A DNA stretch of 64,000 nucleotides. It comes from JBEBSD01 sp040394475. GTDB taxonomy: Bacteria > Bacteroidota > Bacteroidia > Cytophagales > Spirosomataceae. This document shows, piece by piece, positions 35,074-44,300 of this stretch. The position numbers and the translations under genes are program-made. The stretch is taken from positions 14,498-78,497 of the forward strand of contig JBEBSD010000024.1 of NCBI GenBank assembly GCA_040394475.1, read 5' to 3'. How positions within the stretch are numbered: position 1 is the stretch's first letter; each line of letters starts with the position of its first letter. Below the pieces are notes generated by a model, which was given only the letters and a program-made list of their open reading frames with translations, did no database searches and was not told where the DNA came from.

Positions 35074-37566
35074 ATGCGCACCGGAATATTGTTGAGTTTT
35101 CTATTGATTATCCAGCTGGCGGGTCGTCTACCGGCCCAGGGACCGGCGCTTCATACCATGTTCCTGGAGCGCCCCCTGCCCGCCCCGGGGACAGCCGTGG
35201 AGTTCAATGCCCCTATCCTCCGCTGGCCTTACCAAAAAGGGAAAGGAGTCACCTATGAGGTACGGCTTTCGCAAGATGCCCGTTTCCCGGCATCTTCTAC
35301 CCTGTCGGCAACCGGCCTGACCGGCGCCTTCTTTAATCCTCATCGTTCTTTAGACACCGGTACATGGTTCTGGCAATACCGGGTCTCGGGCAAAACCTGG
35401 TCATCCGTTCTGGATTTCACAGTTCCGCCGGACGCCCTGGAAATGGTTTCACCACCCGCTGCCGCTTTCCTCGCTTCCCTTCCGGCCGAACATCCCCGCA
35501 TCCTCCCCAATCATCCCGGACAGGACCTCAGCGGATTATCCCGCCACCCGGAAGCAACCGCCATTCTGGCCGGCGCACGGCAAGCCCTTTCTCAACAATT
35601 ATTCACCGAAAAAGACGCTGCGCCCCTGGCGGAGGGCGCCACACCCGGTCAACAGCAGAAAATCGCTCAGGACGCGGTCGTATTCCTGGGTAAAAATGTG
35701 CAGGAGCTGGTGCTTTCTTCCTGTCAGGCCTACCTGCTGACGCATGACCAGCGCTATGCAGACAAAGCAAAGGCGATGGCAATGGAAGTAGCTTCCTGGG
35801 ATCCCAACGGCATTTCGGGCAGCGCCGATTTCACCGACGGCGCCTGTATGTACAGCATGGCCCTGGTATTCGACACCTTTTACGATCAACTTCCCCCGAA
35901 GGATCGCCGGCTATTGCTAACTGCCATCAAAAGCAGGGCGTCAGGTTTTTACCACCATTGGGTCAACAGTATCGAATCGAAAGTACTCAGCGGGCACGTA
36001 TGGCAGCTGTTGCTGAATTCGTTTTTTAAAACTGCCATCGCCTTGTATCATCACGAGCCGGAAGCGCAGCAATGGCTGACCTATGCCTATGAGCTCTTTC
36101 TCGCCAGGGCTCCGGTATTGGGCGGGCTGGACGGAGGATGGGCAGAAGGAGCCTCTTACTTCTGGATGAATATGGAGACCCTTATCGAGATACCGGCCAA
36201 AATAAAATCGTATAGTGGTTTCGATTTCATTGCCGCACATCCCTGGTACCGCAACCAGGCCAACGGACTGATTTATCATGTACCTCCCGGTTCGTCAGCC
36301 GATGGTTTTGGCGACAATACAGAAGAGCTCTTTGCGCCGCTTCCGGCCCATGCTGCCTTTGCAGCGACCATGGCCGGGCTGACGCAAGATCCCGGGTATC
36401 ACTGGTATGCCGCCACCGTACGGGAACTTCATGACCCGGACCTCGCACGGGAGCCTGTATTACGATGGTTCAGGCTGGTCAATTCTGCCCCATTACCGTC
36501 TCCTGCCGGTCCGATCCGTTTACCGATGGGAAACCTGTCCAGAGAAGTCGGTGTCGCCGCCTTACACACCCACCCCACACAGCCTGCAGAAAATCTCATG
36601 GTCACGATGCGTGCCAGTCCGTTCGGGTCGTATGGCCACCAGCTGGCCGATCAGAACACCTTCAACATCCTGCTGGGCGGACAACGTGTTTTTTACCGGA
36701 CCGGCTATAAAGTGGCCATGAACGACCCTCACCGGCTCGGCTGGAGCAAGCATACCAAAAGTCATAACGGAATCCTGGTCAACGGTCACGGCCAGCCCTA
36801 CAGTGCGGAAGCTTATGGGTATTTCAGTCGCTTTCTGAGCGGGGAGTCAATCGCCTATATGAAAGGGGATGCATCCGCCGCTTACCAAAGCGCTGAAACC
36901 GGGGAGAACCACGGCGTGCAAAAATTCCTGCGCCATATCGTCCTCCTGAAGCCGGACCTGGTCGTGATTTACGACGAACTTGAAGCTGCGGCTGCCTCCG
37001 AATGGTCATGGCTGCTTCACAGTCTCGACAGTATGCAGCTGGACACGGCCAATCATCGGTTTGCCACCACTGTTTCCACCGGGCACGGCACCGGTAGGCT
37101 ATGGAGTTCCACCCCGCTGAAATGGCAGCTCACCGATAAATTTGAAGTTCCGGTAAAAGGATTCAGAAACTACCCTGGAATGCGGCATAAAAAATATGAA
37201 GACAATCAATGGCACCTGAAAGCAACCAGCCGCGCTCCTGTAAAAAGCACCCGGTTTCTCGCTGTAATGCAGGTTTCCAAAGATTCAGTCCCGCTGTTTA
37301 CCGAAGCAACCAGGCTTGCCGGCATTACAGAGCTAACGGTCGGCGATTGGAAAATTTCGGCCGCTCTGGACCCGGCAGCGCTGCCGGGCCTGGAGATCCG
37401 GTCACGGTCCGGCAAAGCAGCTTTCACTGCCTATAACCCGGATTTCGAATTCCAGGGACGACATTACAAAGGAGTCGCCCCGCAGAGCTCGAAACTGGCG
37501 GAACTTGTAAACGGAAGAATTATCTTTACAGAAACGGCAGATGAGCCGCCTCCGGCTATCCGGTGA
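35074..37566 (+). CDS. Heparinase II/III-like polysaccharide lyase with DUF4962-type N-terminal domain
   Basis: An 830-residue secreted enzyme with a signal peptide ending about residue 22 (LPAQ). Residues ~25-115 form a fibronectin-like strand-rich part. Residues ~130-470 form an alpha-toroid of the DUF4962 kind (LSSCQAYLLTHDQRYADKA, seen as AYLLTHDQRYADKA; GLDGGWAEGASYFW). Residues ~500-700 form the heparinase II/III beta-sandwich, with FGSYGHQLADQNTFNI holding the likely catalytic His/Tyr environment. Families with this architecture cleave uronic-acid polymers such as heparan sulfate, hyaluronan or alginate by beta-elimination. The four sulfatases beside it argue for a sulfated uronan. Confidence 0.82.
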   Translation: MRTGILLSFLLIIQLAGRLPAQGPALHTMFLERPLPAPGTAVEFNAPILRWPYQKGKGVTYEVRLSQDARFPASSTLSATGLTGAFFNPHRSLDTGTWFWQYRVSGKTWSSVLDFTVPPDALEMVSPPAAAFLASLPAEHPRILPNHPGQDLSGLSRHPEATAILAGARQALSQQLFTEKDAAPLAEGATPGQQQKIAQDAVVFLGKNVQELVLSSCQAYLLTHDQRYADKAKAMAMEVASWDPNGISGSADFTDGACMYSMALVFDTFYDQLPPKDRRLLLTAIKSRASGFYHHWVNSIESKVLSGHVWQLLLNSFFKTAIALYHHEPEAQQWLTYAYELFLARAPVLGGLDGGWAEGASYFWMNMETLIEIPAKIKSYSGFDFIAAHPWYRNQANGLIYHVPPGSSADGFGDNTEELFAPLPAHAAFAATMAGLTQDPGYHWYAATVRELHDPDLAREPVLRWFRLVNSAPLPSPAGPIRLPMGNLSREVGVAALHTHPTQPAENLMVTMRASPFGSYGHQLADQNTFNILLGGQRVFYRTGYKVAMNDPHRLGWSKHTKSHNGILVNGHGQPYSAEAYGYFSRFLSGESIAYMKGDASAAYQSAETGENHGVQKFLRHIVLLKPDLVVIYDELEAAAASEWSWLLHSLDSMQLDTANHRFATTVSTGHGTGRLWSSTPLKWQLTDKFEVPVKGFRNYPGMRHKKYEDNQWHLKATSRAPVKSTRFLAVMQVSKDSVPLFTEATRLAGITELTVGDWKISAALDPAALPGLEIRSRSGKAAFTAYNPDFEFQGRHYKGVAPQSSKLAELVNGRIIFTETADEPPPAIR

Positions 37567-37569
37567 AGC

Positions 37570-37632
37570 GGCTGTCAGCTGTCGGCTATCAGCCATCAGC
37601 TATCGGCTATCGGCGGTCTGCGGTCTGCTGTC
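37570..37632. repeat. Heptanucleotide array B, 9 units
   Basis: Nine in-phase 7-bp units: GGCTGTC, AGCTGTC, GGCTATC, AGCCATC, AGCTATC, GGCTATC, GGCGGTC, TGCGGTC, TGCTGTC. The array begins 4 bp after the lyase stop codon and uses the same unit family as array A. Confidence 0.85.
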
Positions 37633-37724
37633 GGTGAATTGAGACTTTGAAAAACGCTGCGGCAACTAGCCGTATGATCTGAGTAACCTGTGGTGCCCCT
37701 ACCGAAAAACCAACTTTCATACGC

Positions 37725-39284
37725 ATGAAAAAAAGCTTACGCATCGTTTCCCCACTTTTCCTATTGGTATTGCTGTTAGGGGGGTGTGCCGAAAAACCGG
37801 CCGCGACACGTCCACCCAATATCTTGTTTGCCATTGCGGATGACCAGTCGTTCCCACATGCCGGCGCCTATGGGGAACCTCTCTTCAGAACCCCTGCTTT
37901 CGACTCTGTGGCAGCCAACGGCGCTTTGTTTACGCAAGCTTTTGTTGCTGCTCCCCAGTGCAGCCCGTCGCGCGCCGCGATTCTTACCGGCCGCGCTATC
38001 TGGCAGCTGGAAGAAGCAGGTACGCATTCGAGTTATTTCCCTAAAAAGTACCCGGTATTCACCGATGCGCTGGAAGCCGGCGGCTATTTTATCGGCTATA
38101 CGGGCAAGGCCTGGGGCCCTGGAAATTTTGCCGATGCCGGCTGGTCCCGGAACCCGGTTGGCCCGGCCTACAATCAACGGAAATTAGAGCAACCTCCCAC
38201 CAGTGGGATCAGCGCCATCGATTATGCGGCGAATTTCAACGATTTCCTTACCGCAAAGCCGGACGATCAGCCCTTCTTTTTCTGGTACGGCGGCCAGGAG
38301 CCTCACCGGACCTATGAAATCGGATCCGGCAAAGCTGCCGGCTATTCACCCGAAAAAGTAAAAGTGCCGGGGTTCTTACCGCCCACCGACGAAGTGAAGC
38401 AGGACCTGCTGGATTATGCCCTTGAAATTGAATGGTTTGATTCACAACTGGGAAAAATGCTCGCGCTGCTCGCCGCCAGGGGCGAACTGGAGCATACGAT
38501 TATTGTCGTCACCGCCGACAACGGTATGGCCTATCCCTATGCCAAAGCCAACCTTCAGGAGTTTGGCGTGCACGTCCCGCTGGCCATATGCGGCCCGGGT
38601 ATTACAGCGGGTGAACGCAGAATAGGAGATCTGGTAAGCCTGATCGACCTGGCGCCTACTTTTCTCGATTTGGCCGGAGTGGCCCATTTTAAGGGGATCA
38701 CGGGCAAAAGCCTGCTGTCCCTGTTGCAACCCCATCCATCTCCGGACACTTCACGCCGGTTTGTGCTGACCGGCAGAGAAAGGCACACGCATGCCCGCCC
38801 CGATAATGTCGGCTACCCGGCCAGGGCCATCCGCACTGACGAATACTTGTACATCCTCAATTTCACTCCCGAACGCTGGCCGGCAGGCGATCCGCCCCCT
38901 AAAAACCAGCCTCGTATCGAAGGCAATCCCGACTTAAAACCGATTGTGGAAGGGTATGAAGACGTGGATGATTCCCCGGTTAAATCGTTTATGCTCCGGC
39001 ACCGGCAGGAATTCCCTGAACTTTTTGCATTAAGCTTTGCCAAACGAGGGACCGATGAGCTCTATGCCATCGGCGAAGATCCCTATTGCCTGAACAACCT
39101 TTCGGAAAAAGCGGATATGCAGGCAGTGCGCGCCCGGTTGAAAAAAGAGCTGCTGCAACAGTTAACCGATCAGCAGGATCCCCGGGTTACGGGCAACGGG
39201 GAGGTGTTCGACACGTACCCGCGATTCGGTCTGATGCGCCCTTTTGAAGGGTTTAAAGAAAGAGGAAAATATAATGGGTTGTGA
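37725..39284 (+). CDS. Sulfatase 1 of 4 (sulfamidase/S1_8-like)
   Basis: A 519-residue formylglycine-dependent sulfatase. It is a lipoprotein (lipobox LLGGC, Cys21). The metal-binding Asp pair is in FAIADDQS (39-40). The modification site is Cys79 in CSPSR, followed by AAILTGRAIWQLEEAGTH (read as AILTGRAIWQ). VTADNGM near 265 gives the second metal pair. The sequence around the active site resembles N-sulfoglucosamine sulfohydrolases (heparan N-sulfatases), but subfamily assignment needs a SulfAtlas comparison. It needs an FGE- or anSME-type maturase, which is not in this window. Confidence 0.9.
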   Translation: MKKSLRIVSPLFLLVLLLGGCAEKPAATRPPNILFAIADDQSFPHAGAYGEPLFRTPAFDSVAANGALFTQAFVAAPQCSPSRAAILTGRAIWQLEEAGTHSSYFPKKYPVFTDALEAGGYFIGYTGKAWGPGNFADAGWSRNPVGPAYNQRKLEQPPTSGISAIDYAANFNDFLTAKPDDQPFFFWYGGQEPHRTYEIGSGKAAGYSPEKVKVPGFLPPTDEVKQDLLDYALEIEWFDSQLGKMLALLAARGELEHTIIVVTADNGMAYPYAKANLQEFGVHVPLAICGPGITAGERRIGDLVSLIDLAPTFLDLAGVAHFKGITGKSLLSLLQPHPSPDTSRRFVLTGRERHTHARPDNVGYPARAIRTDEYLYILNFTPERWPAGDPPPKNQPRIEGNPDLKPIVEGYEDVDDSPVKSFMLRHRQEFPELFALSFAKRGTDELYAIGEDPYCLNNLSEKADMQAVRARLKKELLQQLTDQQDPRVTGNGEVFDTYPRFGLMRPFEGFKERGKYNGL

Positions 39285-39422
39285 GTTATGAGTTATGAGT
39301 TATGAGTTGGAATCGCCCATTCCCCATTCCCCATTCCCTATTCCCCATTCCCTAACACCTAACACCTAATACCTATTCCCTAACACCTATTCCCTAACAC
39401 CTAACACCTATTACCTAATACC
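39283..39422. repeat. Heptanucleotide array C, two unit families
   Basis: The array starts inside the stop codon of sulfatase 1 with GAGTTAT x3 and GAGTTGG (39283-39310). After a 8-bp break come fourteen phase-locked units at 39319-39416 of the types ATTCCCC, ATTCCCT, AACACCT, AATACCT and ATTACCT, ending in a partial AATACC at 39417. AACACCT is the reverse complement of AGGTGTT, the unit of array D. The array fills nearly the whole gap before sulfatase 2. Confidence 0.92.
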
Positions 39423-39434
39423 AAAACTTACCCC

Positions 39435-40811
39435 ATGAAAAGGTTCTTTCTGTTTTCCTCTTGTCTGTTATGCGCCTTGCTGATGTTTGTGGCGGCTTGC
39501 GGACTTTCCGCACAATCGCACCAGCCGCCGAATATCGTGCTGATCCTGACCGATGACCTGGGCTGGAGCTGTTTTTCGACAGCTATGGACGACCGGGTCC
39601 CTGCGTCTAAAAGCGACTACTATGAAACACCTAACATCGACCGGTTCATGCAGCGCGGCATGCGTTTTTCAAAAGGATATGCCCCGGATCCGATCTGTTC
39701 TCCCAGCAGAAGGAGCATCCAGTTCGGACAAACCTCCATCCGGCAGGGTGACACCACTTTCGCGGAGCGGTATGCTTCCGGTCAGCACCGTGCCATTCCC
39801 GGGGAAATAAAGGCCCGGGACCCGCGCTACCGGACTGCCCATTTCGGCAAATGGGATTTACGGGCAGGACTCTCTCCCGCCCAGGTCGGGTATGACGAAA
39901 GCGATGGCGACAACGGCAATGGAGCGGGTAATTTTTCAAAGGATAAGGAGGACAAATGGGCGCAGCAATACCTGCTCGACAACCCCAAGCAAATGGATTA
40001 TCTGACGCAACGTTCCCTGCAGTTCATTCAAACCCAGGTAACCGGCAACCATCCGTTTTACCTGCAGGTCTCCCATTATGCGACCCATCTCAATTTCGAG
40101 ACCAGGCCGGCGACTTTTGAAAAGTTTAAAACTAAAAAAGAAGGGGAAAAGCACGGAAATCCTGCCTGGGCAGGGATGATCTATGACCTGGACGCCAGCA
40201 TCGGGACCTTGCTGAAAGCCATCGACTCGTTGGGAATCGCAGACAATACGTACATTTTCCTGATGGCCGACAATGGCGCCGTAGAATTTCTCCCCCCGGT
40301 AAGCAACCGCCTCGATCCGCCGTCAGCATTCGCTTCCCCCATGCGCAATGCGCCCCTCCGGGGAGGGAAGTGGACCCTGTACGAAGGAGGGATACGGGTT
40401 CCCTTTGTAGTGGCCGGCCCCGGCATCCGCCCGGGAAGTCAGTCGGATGTCCCGGTTGCCGGCTGGGACCTGCTTCCAACCTTCAGCGAACTGGCCGGCA
40501 ATAGTGCCCCGCCTCCCGGCGATCTGGACGGAGGCAGTATCGTTTCGTTGCTCAGGAACGCCGGTATGGGCCTGGTCAGGCGTCCTTCCGATGCTTTTTT
40601 CTTCCATCGCTTCCACAAGGGCTATCCCCATTCCGCTGTCATTTCCGGGGATTACAAGCTGATCAAATTCTGGAAAAACGGTACTGCGGAGCTTTACAAC
40701 CTGCAAGAAGACCCGGGTGAACAGCATGATATCGCAAGCCGGGACCCTCAGAAGGCCGGAGAACTGGAATCCAGGCTCCTCCGCTACCTTCACCTCCATA
40801 ACCTGCCTTAG
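39435..40811 (+). CDS. Sulfatase 2 of 4
   Basis: A 458-residue formylglycine-dependent sulfatase with a lipoprotein signal (VAAC, Cys22). The metal pair is in LILTDDLGW (40-41). The modification site is Cys88 in CSPSR. This is followed by RSIQFGQTSIRQGDT, which differs from the usual A-x-L-x-T-G helix, so the protein belongs to a less common S1 subfamily. The second metal site is FLMADNGAVEF near 275. ISGDYKLIKFW near the C-terminus is typical of the small sulfatase domain. Substrate unknown; context points to a sulfated sugar released by the lyase. Confidence 0.9.
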   Translation: MKRFFLFSSCLLCALLMFVAACGLSAQSHQPPNIVLILTDDLGWSCFSTAMDDRVPASKSDYYETPNIDRFMQRGMRFSKGYAPDPICSPSRRSIQFGQTSIRQGDTTFAERYASGQHRAIPGEIKARDPRYRTAHFGKWDLRAGLSPAQVGYDESDGDNGNGAGNFSKDKEDKWAQQYLLDNPKQMDYLTQRSLQFIQTQVTGNHPFYLQVSHYATHLNFETRPATFEKFKTKKEGEKHGNPAWAGMIYDLDASIGTLLKAIDSLGIADNTYIFLMADNGAVEFLPPVSNRLDPPSAFASPMRNAPLRGGKWTLYEGGIRVPFVVAGPGIRPGSQSDVPVAGWDLLPTFSELAGNSAPPPGDLDGGSIVSLLRNAGMGLVRRPSDAFFFHRFHKGYPHSAVISGDYKLIKFWKNGTAELYNLQEDPGEQHDIASRDPQKAGELESRLLRYLHLHNLP

Positions 40812-40883
40812 CCCGTACCGGCAATTTCACCGGGACAAGCAGTCTCTGATATCCACTTACTACGTGTACAACTATTTTTTATC

Positions 40884-42374
40884 ATGCAACCTATCAAATG
40901 GCTCATCGTTCTTTCCGGAACACTTTTTAGCGGGAAGGTCTTTTCACAGGATCAGGAGCTGACGCCTGTGATCATCATCATGGCCGACCAGCTCCGGGCA
41001 GATGTAACAGGCGGCCCGCTAACCCCTCATATCAATTCTCTCAGAGAGGATGGGGTAAGTTTCAACCGTGCCTATTGCGCAGCCCCGCTTTGCGCGCCTT
41101 CCCGGGCCTCCTTTTTTACCGGACGCTACCCCAACGCAACCGGCGGATTTATCAATCCCTGGTCCAAAGAAGATGAGCAGCACGGCCAAGTCCGCTCGGG
41201 AACCTCCAACTTGTACCAGCTGCTGGAAGATCAATGGGACAGTTACCATATTGGCAAACAGCACTTTTTTACGGTAGACAACATCGATAAAAACCCCGAA
41301 AGTAAAACCAGGTGGATCACCCAGGAAGATTATACCAGGTGGATGAAAGCACAAAACCGCAGGAAGCCCGGGGGAAAGAAATTCAAAGCAGATGCCCCTG
41401 AAATCGTCTCCGGATCCTACACCCGCTTACGGTCTTACTCAACGCCCCGGTTTGAGCGTTACGAGGAAGGACCAGCCTATTTTCTGGATCACTACCTGGC
41501 AAACGAATGTATTGCAGCCATCCGGAACCGGGACAAAAACAAGCCTTTGATGCTAAGCGCGATGTTTCTGGCCCCGCATCCGCCCTTTGATATCCCCGAA
41601 CCTTATTTTTCAATGGTCCGCCCGGGTGACTTCACGCTCCCGGAGAATGTAGGACAGTGGGACGCCGGGCAATCACCTTTGCAGCTCTACCAGCTGACCG
41701 GTTTCATCGGATCACGTTACAGTCGCGACGATTGGCAGGAAATCTGGGCAAAATACCTCGGCCTGGTCAAGCTCCTGGACGATGAGGTGGGGCGTATCAT
41801 CCAAACGCTGAAAGAGGAAGGGCTATATGACAAAGCGCTGATTGTATTCACCTCCGATCATGGAGAAATGCTGGGAAGTCATTCGCTCTGGCAAAAAATG
41901 TGCATGTATGAGGAGTCGGTAAAAGTACCGCTGCTGCTAAAGCTTCCTGCCAATCGTCCCGCAATACGGAAGGAATCGGATGTCCCCGTTAGCCTGGTCG
42001 ATGTATTGCCGACACTGCTCGACTTTAACGGACTCCCGGGCGCCGAATCAATGGACGGGCGCTCGCTGCTCCCTTTATTACAGGGAGAAAAAACCGAAAA
42101 CCGGCCTCTTTTTATTCAATATGACGGGAACGGCTCTCTTTCCAGCGCCCAGCGCTGTATCGTGGACGGTCCGTATAAATTGATCATCGATAGCTTCAAG
42201 GATGAGTTTTTCGTAGAACTTTACGATGTTGTCCGGGATCCCCAGGAGCGATCAAACCTGATTTTGGATAAACAGCATACGGCCAGGGCCCGGGATCTTT
42301 TCAAGCAGTTAACGGGCTATATGAAACATTCCAATGATCGTATCACGTTCCCTGAGAACCTGATTGGATTTTAG
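40884..42374 (+). CDS. Sulfatase 3 of 4 (DQ-variant metal site)
   Basis: A 496-residue sulfatase with a short signal peptide ending at about residue 22 (VFSQ). The metal motif reads IIMADQLRAD, with Asp35-Gln36 in place of the common Asp-Asp. The modification site is Cys70 in CAPSR followed by ASFFTGRYP. The second metal site is FTSDHGEMLGSH near 320, with His in place of Asn; DHGE is the form seen in many glycosaminoglycan sulfatases. These residues separate it clearly from sulfatases 1, 2 and 4. It is 72 bp after sulfatase 2 and likely co-transcribed with it. Confidence 0.9.
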   Translation: MQPIKWLIVLSGTLFSGKVFSQDQELTPVIIIMADQLRADVTGGPLTPHINSLREDGVSFNRAYCAAPLCAPSRASFFTGRYPNATGGFINPWSKEDEQHGQVRSGTSNLYQLLEDQWDSYHIGKQHFFTVDNIDKNPESKTRWITQEDYTRWMKAQNRRKPGGKKFKADAPEIVSGSYTRLRSYSTPRFERYEEGPAYFLDHYLANECIAAIRNRDKNKPLMLSAMFLAPHPPFDIPEPYFSMVRPGDFTLPENVGQWDAGQSPLQLYQLTGFIGSRYSRDDWQEIWAKYLGLVKLLDDEVGRIIQTLKEEGLYDKALIVFTSDHGEMLGSHSLWQKMCMYEESVKVPLLLKLPANRPAIRKESDVPVSLVDVLPTLLDFNGLPGAESMDGRSLLPLLQGEKTENRPLFIQYDGNGSLSSAQRCIVDGPYKLIIDSFKDEFFVELYDVVRDPQERSNLILDKQHTARARDLFKQLTGYMKHSNDRITFPENLIGF

Positions 42375-42478
42375 GTATTAGGTATTAGGTTTTAGGTGTT
42401 AGGTGTTAGGTCATCGGCTGTCGGCTATCGATTTTCAACTATCGGAACTCATAACTCATAATTAGGTGTTAGGTTGTG
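42374..42478. repeat. Heptanucleotide array D, mixed unit families in one phase
   Basis: About 15 units run without loss of phase from the last base of the sulfatase 3 stop codon: GGTATTA x2, GGTTTTA, GGTGTTA x2, GGTCATC, GGCTGTC, GGCTATC, GATTTTC, AACTATC, GGAACTC, ATAACTC, ATAATTA, GGTGTTA, GGTTGTG. It joins the GGTGTTA family, the GGCTRTC family of arrays A and B, and ATAACTC, whose reverse complement GAGTTAT is the unit of arrays C and E. Confidence 0.9.
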
Positions 42479-42616
42479 GCGGTTGGTGATCGGTTTTCGG
42501 CTCTTGCCTTGGGTTGTGTCCTTACCGTGGACTGTGAAGACACTGATCATGATGAGGTAAAATCTGTACTCCTTTGAGGAATTTGTGGTCTAAAGTTTCA
42601 AAAACAAGTTTTATAT

Positions 42617-44206
42617 ATGAAAAATTCAATCCGCCGACATTCCCTGCTTGCAGGTATCGTCTTGCTCTTTACCGGTATGGTGATTCTTTTTTCTCAAGTC
42701 GCCATGACCCACCATACGGAAACCGCCGCACGCCCTAATATCATCTATATAATGGCCGATGATATGGGGTACTCGGATATCGGTTGTTACGGCGGTGAAA
42801 TCAATACTCCTCACCTCGACAAGCTGGCGGCTGAAGGAATTAAGCTGCGGAGTTTTTATAACAATGTCCGTTGCTGCCCGACCCGGGCCAGCCTGTTGAC
42901 CGGACAGTACCCCCACACCGTCGGTATGGGCCATATGGTCAGCAAATTTAATGCCCCGGTACAACCGGGTCCGTACCAGGGATTTCTGGATGCGCAATAT
43001 CCTACCATCGCGGAAGCCTTGAAGCAAGCCGGTTACCGGACCTACATGGCGGGCAAATGGCATGTAGGTGAACGGCGGGAACACTGGCCGATGAAAAGAG
43101 GGTTTGACCACTACTTCGGGCTGATTTCCGGCGCATCGGGCTATTATGGTATCATTCCCGCTGAAAAAGATACCCGGTTTATTGTCAGGGACGATGCGGA
43201 ATTCAAAACACCACCCGACGGTTTCTATATGACCGACGCCTTTACCGACTACGCCATCGGCTACCTCAATGAGCACCGGGATCAGCAGCCTCAGGACCCG
43301 TTTTTTCTCTACCTGGCCTATACTGCCCCCCATTTCCCGCTGCATGCCTATGAATCGGATATTTCCCGGTATGAAGCCGTGTACCAGCAAGGTTGGGACA
43401 GTATCCGCAGCAAGCGCTATGAAAAAATGAAAGCCCTTGGGCTGCTGGATGAACGGTACCCGCTTACTGCAAGACCTGAAGATATTCCTGCCTGGGAAAC
43501 CGTTACCGATAAAGAAATATGGGCTCGCAAGATGGCGGTTTACGCCGCTATGATCGACCGCATGGACCGGAACATCGGCCGTTTACTGGAAACACTTCAA
43601 AACAACGGACAACTGGAAAACACGCTGATCGTTTTCCTGTCAGACAACGGCGCCTGCGCTGAAAATACCGATCGGCGCAAACTCAACGATCCCGCTTCCA
43701 GAATTGGCGCCCCGGGCTCCTATCTCACGTACGATACTCCCTGGGCCAATGTTTCCAATACGCCGTTCCGGAAATACAAACGCTTTCTGCATGAAGGCGG
43801 TATGATCACTCCCTGTATCCTGCATTGGCCGGCCCGCATAGCGTCGCAGGCCGGATATTCCGACGGGATCGGCCATGTCATTGATCTGCTGCCGACGGCC
43901 CTTGAATTGGCCGGAGCAGCTCCGGCTCCTCCGCTCCCGGGCAAAAGCCTCTCCTATTTGTGGAACGGCGGACAACCGGTTGCGCGCGCTTACCGTTGGG
44001 AGCATGAAGGCAACAAAGCCATCCGGGAGGGAAACTGGAAACTGGTTAGGGACGAGGAAGATGCCGGCTGGGCCTTATACGACCTTCAAACCGATCCCTG
44101 TGAAATCCGTGACCTGGCAGACGCCTTCCCAAAACGTGTGGCCGAACTGCAAACTGCCTATACTGCGTGGATGGTGGAAAACGGTGTGAGAGAAACCAGG
44201 AAATGA
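42617..44206 (+). CDS. Sulfatase 4 of 4 (arylsulfatase-like, CCPTR active site)
   Basis: A 529-residue arylsulfatase-type protein. The N-terminus has one hydrophobic stretch (10-30), which may be an uncleaved anchor or a signal peptide. The metal pair is in YIMADDMGYSD (48-49). The modification site is Cys86 in CCPTR, followed by ASLLTGQYPH; Thr replaces the usual Ser at position 4 of the motif, which is common in this subfamily. FLSDNGACAE near 345 gives the second metal site. It ends the PUL; its stop codon runs straight into array E. Confidence 0.9.
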   Translation: MKNSIRRHSLLAGIVLLFTGMVILFSQVAMTHHTETAARPNIIYIMADDMGYSDIGCYGGEINTPHLDKLAAEGIKLRSFYNNVRCCPTRASLLTGQYPHTVGMGHMVSKFNAPVQPGPYQGFLDAQYPTIAEALKQAGYRTYMAGKWHVGERREHWPMKRGFDHYFGLISGASGYYGIIPAEKDTRFIVRDDAEFKTPPDGFYMTDAFTDYAIGYLNEHRDQQPQDPFFLYLAYTAPHFPLHAYESDISRYEAVYQQGWDSIRSKRYEKMKALGLLDERYPLTARPEDIPAWETVTDKEIWARKMAVYAAMIDRMDRNIGRLLETLQNNGQLENTLIVFLSDNGACAENTDRRKLNDPASRIGAPGSYLTYDTPWANVSNTPFRKYKRFLHEGGMITPCILHWPARIASQAGYSDGIGHVIDLLPTALELAGAAPAPPLPGKSLSYLWNGGQPVARAYRWEHEGNKAIREGNWKLVRDEEDAGWALYDLQTDPCEIRDLADAFPKRVAELQTAYTAWMVENGVRETRK

Positions 44207-44246
44207 GTTGGGAGTTATGAGTTATGAATTATGAGTTAGGAGTTAT
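44205..44246. repeat. Heptanucleotide array E, 6 units
   Basis: Six units in phase: GAGTTGG, GAGTTAT x2, GAATTAT, GAGTTAG, GAGTTAT. The first unit begins inside the TGA stop codon of sulfatase 4. It lies between that gene and the convergent OmpA/PD40 gene. Confidence 0.88.
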
Positions 44247-44300
44247 GCGAGGTAGCGGTTATGGTGGCCCCTGACTTGTTAGGGTACGCCGATCTGGGTC

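Noticed and set aside
11193..44246. Heptanucleotide arrays as CRISPR arrays
   Set aside because: Units are only 7 bp with no unique spacers, and no cas gene is present.
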